From Phlebotomus papatasi (lineage: Eukaryota > Arthropoda > Insecta > Diptera > Psychodidae), in NCBI RefSeq assembly GCF_024763615.1, contig NC_077223.1:14756001-14820000 (forward strand): a stretch of 64,000 bases of DNA, given 5' to 3'. The translations under genes were made by a program, and so were the position numbers. Positions within the stretch are counted from its first letter, which is position 1; the number at the start of each line of letters is the position of its first letter. Below the pieces are notes generated by a model that made no database searches, was not told where the DNA came from, and saw only the letters and a list, made by a program, of their open reading frames with translations. Positions 35,401 through 47,400 of this stretch are shown one piece after another.

Positions 35401-38400
35401 TAACTGCTCTTTCGGCATCACTTAGCCATTGGGCGAGTGGAACGATCTTTTCATGGAATTTCTTGGCCATTCTCATGGCTTCCTCGAGATCAAGTGTTCT
35501 TGTCTGTGCGACATTTTGCAGATTGTCAAAACGTGTCTGAAGATCCTTCAACTGCCTCTGAATACTATTCACTTCAGCCGGATCACATCCTTCAATCACT
35601 TCCTGACCCAGATTGAATAGCGATGTCATTGAATTCTGCCTGTCCAGGAGCATCTTCGTGAGGAATTTCTGTTCTTGCAATTGGGCTTTAACCACCTTGT
35701 AGTCAGCACTTGGAGGTTTCTGGTTAGCCACCATTTCCTCAGTATCCGCCATCCACTTAGATAGCCCATCGAGAGCTTCTTGGAATTTACCCGATTGCAG
35801 AAGACCCAAATCAATCCTCCTTTCGCGTTCATTCCACTTAGCTTTGATGTTATTCCACAAATCATTCAACTTCTCAATGTCCTTCTCGAGAACGACGGTG
35901 GATACTCCACCATGAGCTGATCTTATGAGTTCCTGACCCAATTGATTGCATTCAATGACATCATTATTCAGTGGAGTGATTGATTTCCTCGTGAATTGCT
36001 TGAACTCTTCATGCTGCACACGAATCTGTTCAAGATCTGAACTGATCGGTTTGAGGGATTTGATCTGACTGTCAACATTCTTCAGAACGGTCGTTACCGT
36101 TGAATAAACATTGTAGAAGTGTTCAAGGGAAGACAGTGTTCGATGGAGTGAATCTTCATGGACACGCACCTGATTCCTCAATTTATCCAAACTCCTCAGG
36201 AAACCACTAATTTGCTCCCTAGTCTGCATGGCATCAATTGAGAAACTTGATTCATAGTTTGCCTTGACGGAATCATGAATTTCTCCAATTGATTCAGTGA
36301 GATCTTGAATTTGTCCCTGAAGATTGGCATCTTCATGGATTTGTTGCTTGACCGTGGGAATCTCCCTTGCCGGAGGCTGCAAATGACTCACTCTAGCCTC
36401 AATCTCTGACAAATCCACCGAGAATCCCTTGATCCTCTCATTCAATTGCGATGATATCAATGCAGCTGACTTCAGTTCATCATATCTATCACCCAATTTA
36501 GCCTGAAGATCATCAATTCGATCTCCAATTGCATCAACATCACTGATCAAATGATCAGCATTGCCGCCGACATCCATCACTTCCCTGGATACATTTCTCG
36601 ATGTTGCCTGTAGATCTTTGAGGGGCTTCACGAGACTCTCAGTATCGGCAATAATTGTTGAAATTCTGTCAATTAGTTTGGGATCCTTGGAAGCACCACC
36701 CAAACCATCAAAGGCACTCAAACGATCTTCACATCGTCTCGTATTCTGATCCAGATTCCTAAGGTCATCCTGGAAATCTGCCAATTTCTTCAGGTACGTA
36801 TCGAAGAGTTGATTTTTGGCATTTAAATCACCATTGAGTTTCTCCCAGCGCGATTTAATGTTTTGCAGTTCACCTTGAACTGGTTCCTTGTCAATGTCAC
36901 AGGCTGATAGGAATGTATTGCCGAGACCTTTGAGAATTTCATATTCTCCACTCTTTTTCCACACTTCACTCCGCAGGACATTGAGTTCCTTCAGTTGATG
37001 ATCCAACTGAGATTTTTTCAGAACACCCAACTTAATGGCTGCTAGTTTTTCTTCGGCAGATCTTAGCCAATTCTGGAAGTTCTGAGCAGCTGAATGATAC
37101 TGTTTGCAGTGTTCCATGCAAGTTTGAAGACGCGTATGCCTATCGACAACATCTCTTCTGACACGTTCCCATTGACTGGAGATCTTATCGAGATCTCTCT
37201 GTAAGTTAGGATCATTGACTCTGTTGTCTTGGAGATCTCTTCCTCTGTTGATTAGCATCCTCACTTCGTGTTCTCTGGCCATTATTTCATGGTAGACCGG
37301 TTCATGGGTATCAATTTGATGTTGGAGAGTTGGACGATGAGCGGATACTAGGAGTTTCTCCGTCAAACCAGAAGCTTCACCTGATAGCCAACCCAAGACT
37401 CTGGCACAATTATCTGCCAACTGACGTCCTTCCCGGAGGGCTCTTTCTGCCTCAGCACGACGATTGTCCAGCTTCTTCTGTAGCGTCTCGTACTGTTTCG
37501 CCAATTCTGCCACACGATTGTTAACGTCAGCACGTGAATTGGGATCTTCGAGAACTTCACACAGATTAGCTGCAGCTGCTTCTGCATCTGCCAACAGGGG
37601 TCTCTGTCCCTCAAGTTGCCTCCCTAGATTTTCAATCTTCCTCAACAGCTCATCCTTGTCCATGTCATAGGGCAAAGCATCGAGATTGTCATTGATTTGC
37701 CTTAGAGACTCTCTCAGTCGACTGAGTCCAGCATCAAATTCCTTGGACGTATTGGCAGCAGCACCCAAACTATTTGCCCTCTCGCTGAGTTGTCCATAGA
37801 GATCATCCCATTTATTCTGCAGAGCATTCAACCGAGCTGTAACTAGCTCATATTCCGGTGATCTAACCTCAAAATGTTGCACCAGATTCTTCCCAACATT
37901 CTGCAAATGATTCAATTGAGGCAGTTGTGTCTTGAAATCTTCCTTTAGCACTTGCACTTGCTGCACCTGTGTCTTGACCATTCGCGGATCAGACGAAATA
38001 GGTCCCAGCACCGTTAGCATCCGCTCCTTACCCAGAAGCCATGCATGGAGATTATTGTGGGTATCGAGGAAATCTTTCAATTGTTCCGAAGCTGCAATCT
38101 TCTCCTTGCACAAATCACTGAGTACCTTCCAACGTTGACCTACTCCATCCAATTCGGACTTGAGTACTTCAACACCTGGTGATTGACTCTTACGCACGGC
38201 CAAATTCTTCACCATTGCCTTGGCTGAATCCAGAAGATTCTGCTTCTCGTACATCTCTTCGAGAATCTTCCTGCACTGATTGATGCATTTTTCTGCCTCG
38301 ATATTTGAATCAATTGTCTCCTTGGGAATGCGTTTCTGGATCTTATCGAGGAATCCATTGAGATTCTTCATATTGTCACGATGACGACGAATCTCATCCC

Positions 38401-41400
38401 TCAGGGAATCCAATTCATTTTGACGGTCACTCAAACGAACTCCAGCCATGTTGTAGCGATTGTTGATCTCGGATAGTTGAATCTGAATGGGAGTATTTTC
38501 AGTCACTCTTCCGGATTGTACATCAATTGATTGCCGTCGAATACTGGTGACGGAAATCTTCTTAGCCGTTCCCGATTGAGCAGTTCTCTGTTTATCTGCA
38601 ATCTCTGCCCTTATCAGGGAATCATACTGCCCACCCAAATCATTCAATTTGTCAATTGTTGACCCGTAGTCACGATGTTCCCGGACAACTGCCTGACATT
38701 CATCCACTTGATGCTGAATCACGTCGAAATCCACCGAAACCGGAGCTAGCTTGTTGATCCTAACCTCAAAACTCTCCAACCAGGAGCGTACTTGATCCCT
38801 GAGTTTATTGTAGGCATTCAAATGCTCAGATTTCTGCTTGTACAAATTACTCTTCTCCGTCGTAGTCACCACAAGATTCTTCCATAGATTCTCCAAATGC
38901 TTCACCTGATCCCTCACAACGCCAACATTTGTCACATCACGCTTGGAAATGAGATCTTTTCCGAGTTGTACGCAATTGTGGAACATTGGTTCAAGTTGAT
39001 GCTTTGTATTGAGAATTTCTTGCATGTGATTCATGTATTCAGCCGGGAGATAGTTGAATTCAGCTCCATCGACATTTTCCTGGAGATGGTTGATCTCTTT
39101 CTCGAGTGCCGCGTACTCATTGTTGAATTTATTCAACTCGCCCAGAGTCTTCTCCAGGAAGTCTCCATGTTCAACGGCTCTGTCATGCAACTGTTCGAAT
39201 TTTGTCTTTGCATCCATCAACTTATTTACCAGGACCTTTGGCACATCACTGGACAACTTGAAACTATTGATGCTGGCCTTGTGAGAGTCCAGACTCTGCA
39301 GGAAAGCCTTGTGTTCACGTATCTGATCAAGAAGTTGCTCTTTAATCAGAGAAGCCGGCCTCCAGTGATGCTTGAACTGTTCTTCAGCTTGCAACACTAA
39401 TCCCAGAAGTTTATCCAGAGATCCCTGAACACTCTGAGTCTGAATCAGAGTCTTCTCCAGGCCATTTGAACGATTATTGAGTGAACTCTTGAGTTTCTCA
39501 TAGCGATCTCGCAAATTTCTCACTGGCATCTCAAGTGACTGAATCTCCAAGCTACTGGTATTCTTTGGCAGTACACGCAGCAATGCCTCCAGACTCTGTT
39601 GTGCATTATCAATGAGTCGTCCATTGGAAACCACCTCACTGTACAACAATTTTGTCTGTGTCATTTGACTCTGAATGATCACGGGATCAGAACTACTTGG
39701 TTCAGCCAGAATTCCATCAACTCTCGGCTGAATCTCACTCAACCACTTTTTAGCCGCCTCAACAGCATCATTGTACTCCCTATGGCGATTTCCAAGTGTC
39801 TGCATAGCATCCTGAAGATGATTGACTCTCGACAGCAAATCCTTATACTGCACCGTAACCTGCTGAAGATCCTGCTCAATCGGACTATTGACAATCTGTT
39901 CCACATGGGACAATCTATTGGGCAATGATGTTCGGAAATCATTGAGATAGTGCAAAAATTCTGCCTTATCATCAAAATATTTCTGCACACTGATTGTAAT
40001 GAAGCGCAAATCAGCTTGATGTGCAATGACATCACTAACAAAATCACGAAGATTGTCCTGATGTGATGGAACAATTCGCAATTGATGCAAACTCTTTTCC
40101 TTCTCCTCAAGCGTATGCCGTGCACCCGTCAACCACGATGAAAAACCATTCAATTCAGTCCTCAAACGTACCAATTCATCCCTCAAGTACACAATCTTCT
40201 TGGCAAACTTGTAGCAAACTTCATTGGCACGATCAACTCGGGACTTTAGTTCATTTCCACGGCGTTCCAAACTGGCAATTTCTGGAGCACTGAAGGCATC
40301 TCCACCGGTCAGGGAGATACTTCGAACTTGTTCAAGGCACGATACAACAACCCGAGAATGAGAATCAATCTCATCCTTGATGGACTGAAAAAGAAGGAAA
40401 GTCATTATTTTCTTTCTCTTTCAGAATATATATTTTTTTAGATTGGCTTACATTGAGCATGTTGACTTGATGACGAATGCCCTCTTCAACATCTGAGGGG
40501 CCTCCAATATTGGCCAATTTTGCCTCCACAGCTCCAATCCACTCCAACTGTTTGCCCAATTCATCTTCACACACAGAGTACTTCTCGAAGATGGCTTGCT
40601 ACAGGGAGGAAAAGAGACAAAGTCAAGAACAGAACCAAGAGTTTTTAGAAAGGAAAATGTGTAATTAGTCTAGGACATTCAATTTGAGGTTGATTGGTCG
40701 AATACACGCTCTAAAATGCAACTGTCATGAGGTCGATTTACTGGCATTCTGTGACCTCGGTGACCTTAAGACTGCGTTCATAGGAATGTACATGGTATAA
40801 CTTTTGTGTCCCATGGGACAAAAAAGTTCGCTATAATCGCATGTAGTGATGGATTTTTCCCCTCTTTCGTTGCACCAATGGACTTTTTTGTACAGCTAAG
40901 TACTTTTTTGTACATCGAGATAAGATTTTTGTCCATTAGAAAGACAAAATGATCCTCTCCATGTTCCTTTAGTGCTCCACGGAGGAGGAAGTGATCCATG
41001 TGATCCTTTTGTGTTTATATTCGCCCTAAATATGATACCCCAGAGCTACTAGAATCTTCCTATATAATAAAGAATAAACTAGAAGAATATAGATCTTCCA
41101 GGATCTATATTTATTAGTTTTCTTTGATAAATCGATAAAATTTATTATCTCGCTAAAAATTTACAATTGCGCCTGAATGTATGCAAATCCATTTTAACCG
41201 ATTTATAATATAAAAATAATCACAACTTCTATTCTACTAAACCAATTTAAATCTTTATTATGAAAAATGAAAGGCCTTTATTAGAGCGTCAGTCAGAGCA
41301 TGAGACAACCCATTCCCAATTTTTACCAGAGTAGAAATAGGAAAAATTCCTGCCTTCACACAGGCTTGAACTGGGTCAGTTCAAGCCTGGGTCTTCTGGC

Positions 41401-44400
41401 TTTAAGTATGTCCGACATTCAGGGCTAGTCTAATTTTAGCAAACTACCCTACACAGTCACCAGAAACGCTAGAAACACAATGACTATGTAGGGTAATTTC
41501 CTAAAAGTCTGACAGAGCTGAAAATCAGACATATATGTAAGTGGACCAATGGTAGGTTTTTATATCACTGGAAATTCTATAGAACTACTGAAAAATTAAA
41601 AATAAGCACTAGAAGTACAATGATTTGGTACACAATAAAACAAAGATTACAAGGATAATCGTTGGTTTGCGTTTTTACCACGATTATTATTGTAAAGTTA
41701 CACAAATATGTTTCGCAGCAAAACGTGTAATCTTAAAATGTGTAATTTAAATTTTGTAATAGTAAACTGAGTAATCAACTACGAATGATTACACAGTTGT
41801 GTGTGTACATTTTCTTACATATTTCGTGTGAAATTACATAGTTTTCAGATAAAATGTGGACAAATTGTACTGCACAGTTTTCAGACAAAATATGTACAAA
41901 TTACACAAATGTGTATCAATACACACGATTACATGTTTCTGTAAAATTTACAATAAATGGTAAAGTAACTAAATACTTTTTTTTACTGTGTAGGATATTT
42001 GGCTAAAAGTCGAACAGCGCTGAAAGTCGGCCTATGAAAGACAATAAATGGTAAAGCAACTAAATATTTTTTTACTGTGTAGGATATTTGGCTAAAAGTC
42101 GGCCTATGAAAGACGGTTTCAGCACAGGAAGAAGTAGCTGATGCATGAAAATATCCGGAATTTAACTTTTATTTACTCAATTATGTTGTAGCTTTTTATG
42201 GAAAGTAGGACGTGTCCAAAAGTTAAAGTGTATAAACCTATCAGTTACTTAAATATTTGTACGATTTTAAATCATATATCTGTAAGGTTTTAAAAGCGAG
42301 TTTGATATGAGTATCGAACATAAGACCCTTGTATTACAAACCAGTTCTTTGCCTTCTTCGTTATTAAGGACCCTGCGAAATCGTTTAGGAACTTCTTATT
42401 AATATAGGCTATCCATACTCGGTTAAAAGAAAATATCAAGCCAAAAACTTCAGTTTGTGTATAAACGAAATAGGGATCTCGCGAGGTAATTGATAAGAGC
42501 GTTTGACTCTTGGGTGGTAAGACCTCTGGCTCGCTGTTTGAATTGTGGGTTCGAATCCCGCCTGGTGCAAAGAATTAAAATGTTTGAAGAGACATTTTCA
42601 CAAACAGATTGAAAGGAACGTAGGATGAAAAGGATCCCTAGCCAAATAAATAAGGTTACATAAATTTTTTGAGTGATTTAGAGAGAAAAGATCTTACTGA
42701 ATAAAGTCGCATAAGAGTCAATAGACGTTCTTCTAAACTGAAAGAATATTTTTGAACTGAATAAAATTGTAGTGATCAGCAAATTATTATGAATTGTTGT
42801 CACTGCAATTTTATGTATTAAAAGAGAGAAGAAATAAATTTGGTCATTCAGTTTGGCGTTATCGAGGAAACAGAGTGTTTTATTAAGCAACTTCTTTGCG
42901 CGCACCACATGGCGATCCTCGCCAATCGCGAATCGAATAAAAAACAGAAAAGTTAATAAATAATTATGACGGAAAATCTATGTGGAATTGGTGATATTTG
43001 TGCACCTCAAGAACTAATAATTGAAGTTTTGTGTATATATCTTGGAATCAGTGCTCTTGTTACTTTTGGATTATTGACCCTAATAATATGCTGCTGCAAA
43101 GGAGATCAGTTAGGAATAGATAAATTGACATATGAGTGAAATTGTGGTTAAAAAAAACAATGATTTAACAGTCCAATTAAAATCTAAATAAAAACATTAA
43201 AATCGCAATCATGGGAAATAATCAAAGCACTGCCGATAAAGAGACAATAATTGTGAACAACAGTGATCAAGCTTCATCAGCGCCATCAGCTAATCTCCAG
43301 GAATCTGAAGCATTTTTCGGAAGCCACATCCGACTTCTAGAGACAATATTTATAATAATTTTGGTTGTTATTGTGGTGTACGGAGTCATAAAAATCTATA
43401 AGAAATTAAAAAAAGACATGATGAAAAGTGTACGTGAAGAAGTTCTAAATTCGGTAAAAGTAACAAATGTTTAAAAAAAAGTTTAACCCCAACCACCGTT
43501 AAATAAAAGTTTGTAAAAAAAATGTAACAATAATACAGTAAAAACTTTCCAATAATGTGTATAATTAGTGATCAAAGTCGAATCATGTGCATTGACCCCA
43601 ATAATGAAAGAGACAATTTGGTGAAGACTTTGCACTAGTTATCAAATTTCGGCGCGCTCAAGTTAATGGATTGCTTATGCAAGAATTTTTGCATTTCCTT
43701 TCGCAATAGCAACCTAAGCACCAATATTTTTGTTATTGACGTCAATTGATTTTATTGACGTGTGATCATGAGTTAGAGTAATGACCTGAATGCCACGACA
43801 TTATGATCGATAACCAACAACCCTTTTATGAAGATAAAAAAAATCATCGGTTCCTGTAAAATTATGTGGAATGAATGCTGTTGATACACGGATTCACGGA
43901 TGATACACGGATGCATGGATGATACGCGGATGCTGCATGATGATGTATCAACGCAGATGCTGCTGTAGATGCTGTGCTGGAACTGCAGGCACAAACTACA
44001 ATCAACAATCCCACCGATACTAAATCCATTTATTCACGTGTATATTCACCATTTTTTTTTAAAATTATATTTTGTTATGAGATAATTTTAAAATATCATT
44101 CAGTATATCTAATTTTATAACAATAATTTCTATGGAATCTCTAGATAAATTAAAAGATTTAAAGACGCTTTTAAAAAAGAACGGTCCCAACAAATTGTTC
44201 AAGAAATCTTACGTAGATGGAAAAAAAGAGGAAGCTTTAAAATTTAAACGTGAATGTGATCTTAAATTTGAATCATCCTTCGCGAGAGCTTCTCCTGAAG
44301 AAAAAGTTGTTATTTTACAGTTTCAAGACGAATATGAAAAAGAATATAAAAAGTGTTTGGAATTAATAAATCGCATTAAAATCGTAGAAGATATTGATGA

Positions 44401-47400
44401 AGACATTGAGATTTCTGATTTAGATTCTGATATTTCAACACAAGCAAAGGGACAGATAATCCTAACCGGCTTATGTAGGTGAGATTCTTAACGTGAGCTA
44501 ACTCGGAGTGCATGCAAATTCGATTTGGAGCTGAAGTTGGGAGACGCCATTCAGTTATCTTGAATAAAATTCGTGAAATTATACAAATTTTGTATTTAAA
44601 CCAAAATATCAAGGATTTGGATGAACTGACAGAAAAGTGTTATATGGGTGAAATGTAGACCAGAATGTTCTCTATAATTTTTCCATAGAACATGATCTCA
44701 TCGATTACTCAGAAGTCAAGATAATCGAGGTTTTTTGTTTCTTAACTCGTTTTTTCATCCAGAGTTCCCCAAGTAGTCATTTGTTGAACTTCAACTATAT
44801 CAAAGAATTGTTGTCTTTTGTGGGACTTTCCATTTAAACCCCTATTTTAAGTGTCTTGGTGGAGTAGAGGCAGTCAAATTGGCATCTGAGTGATTTCAAA
44901 GCGTTATTATGGGAAAAATCAATTTTTTCACACTTAAACGGCAAAATCTGAGTGATAGCGTAGTCTGAGTGGAAAATGATGTATGGACGAAATGTAGAGA
45001 CAAATGTGCTCTACAATTATGTCGAAGTAATCATCAAAATCGGTTCAGCGACAGTCGAGATAATTGAGGTTATGTGATATTGAAATTGGTTTTTCGACTG
45101 TGGCGCCCCTGGTGTTGGTCCCACGAAGTTCAAATGTTCTAGAAAGTTGTAGTATTTGGTGATATCTTTCGTTTAAGCCCTCATTCATCAAAATCGGTCA
45201 CATAGAACCGGAGATATGATTTTTTAAATTTTGTGAACTTTGACCCCTCATATCTCCGGTTCTATTGAAACCACAGCGCACATACGCACCATTTTGGAAA
45301 CGTCCTAGACTGGACTACAACATACTAAAATTTCATTAACTTGCACAATGCCGTTTTTGAGAAAAGTGACTTTGAATTTCGATGAATTTTGACGCTATCA
45401 CAGCGCCACCTATGGTGACTTTTTGAACTTCCATCTGAAAGTGCTCATCGAGACGAAACCAAAAAGGTAAAATTTAGGTTGCTATGTTAATTAGAACCGG
45501 AGATAGAGGCCGGTCAATGTTCGAACTTTGACCCCTTATAGCTCGGGTCAGGGGTTATGGATCGACTTAAGGTTTTTTTTGTTTGATAGGTATAATCAAC
45601 GGCTACAACATACTAAAATTTCAGCCCGATTGCATAAGGAATTTTTGAGTTATTTAACTTTTAAGATTTAAAAATTTTCTTTTTAAAAAAAGCGCCCCTA
45701 GCGGTGGTTTTATGAACTTGCGATGTTAGAAGGAAAAGTGGCATTTCACGAGAGCTTTCCAAAAAGCCCTCATTTTTTAAATTCTGACAATTAGAACCGG
45801 AGTTATGGCCATTTTAAGAAAATTTTTTTGGACCCTTATAGCTCGGGTCAGGGGGGTCGGGGGACCTTAAGTTTGGTATTGATGGAAAGCTCTAAGGCCC
45901 AGCTATAACATACTAAAATTTGAGCCCGCTCGATGCCATAGGGCCGGAGCTATTGAGAAAACAAAAAAAGGGGGGTCTTCAAAATGGCGGAAGGAGGGGT
46001 GGGGGGTGGGGGGTCAATGCACCATGTTGCAATTTTCATACGATATTTAACCTTTGCCGAAAACCGCAAGTCGATATCTTTTTTAGTTTAGGAGCTATTA
46101 AGCTCCAAAGAGCGGCCGGACGGCCGGACGGCCGGCCGGCCGGGAACGTAACTTAGCCCCCCATATATTCGTGATCAGGAAGTGGCGAAACACATTTTGG
46201 CCAAGTTTGAGCGCGATCGGAGGACATGAAATTTTGTTAGGATTATAGTAGGTGAGATTGTTAAGAATCTCACCTAATATGTCACTTTTCGATTTTCAAA
46301 AAGCTCTTAAGGTGATTCCAGAGTTCAACGGAACTCCTGAAAAATTATCTAATTTTCTTGAGCTGGTCGAATTTTATTCTCAAACCTTGAGAGATGCTGA
46401 ACAAGTAAAATTGTTCTTGTCTTTTGTCCTGAAAGTGCGAGTATGTGACAAAGTCAAGAATAAATTATTGTTGGAAGAGAATCCTAATACATACGATGAA
46501 TTTAAATCGATCCTTTTGGAAAAATTTAAAGGAAATAAAACTCCAACTAAAATTCTAAATGAGTTAAATTCTTTAAAGCAAAAATCTTCCACAGTATCAG
46601 AATTTGCAACCAAAGTTGAGGGGCTTGTAGCAGAGCTGAATATGTTACAAGTTGGAAATTTGGGTGCATCAAGTTCTAAAACAGTAAAATTACTCAATGA
46701 TGGAATTGGACTCAACGCTTTTAAGTCAGGGCTTAATAATCCTATGAAGGATGTTGTTTTCGCTGCGCGTCCTGAAACACTGAGTGATGCAGTAAGTGTT
46801 GCTTTAGAACGCGAGGAACAGAATCCGAAGTTTGAATCGAATGTATTTAACATGAAAAAGCATAATTCGAAAAATTTTCGAGGACATTCGAAGAATTCTC
46901 GTGTAAATTTTCGAGGAAGGCAATTTTCTCGTGGAAATTCTTCGAGTCATCAAAACTCACGCGGAAATTCTCATAATAATTCTCACAGAGGTAGAGGGAA
47001 TTTCAAACAAAATTTCAATCGAGGACATGGACAATTGCATGGGAATTATCGTGGAAATTATAGTTCTCGTGGAAATTACTACACATCTCGTTCAACTTAT
47101 AATGTCCCAAGGAATGCTCAAGTTAATTACATGCAAAATCCTGAGTATTTTCCAAATCAATCCAATGCAGGACTGGGGTTTCACGATCAGTCAGTTCCTC
47201 AGAACAGATTGGAACACTCCCAAGCAGATATATCGAATCACCATCGATATTTTCTTTAAACGTTTCACATGGCACTTTTATAAAAATCGTCATAAATAAC
47301 ATTCCTACAGTCGCATTAATTGATTCAGGTTCAGATATTTCTTTATGTAAAATACATTTGGCTAAAAATTCAAAAATTGATCAAAGTAAATTTTGTTTAA

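Noticed and set aside
38897..39400. 167-codon plus-strand ORF opposite the giant shot exon
   Set aside because: Mirror of a codon-biased helical coding region; not related to any family I recognise.
42470..42575. Functional tRNA gene
   Set aside because: The B box is perfect but the box spacing is too long and no cloverleaf forms; a SINE head is more likely.
43211..43474. Assigning ORF 2 to a known fusion-protein family
   Set aside because: Only the general layout is similar; there is no sequence similarity that I can show, so it is kept as a hypothesis in the findings.
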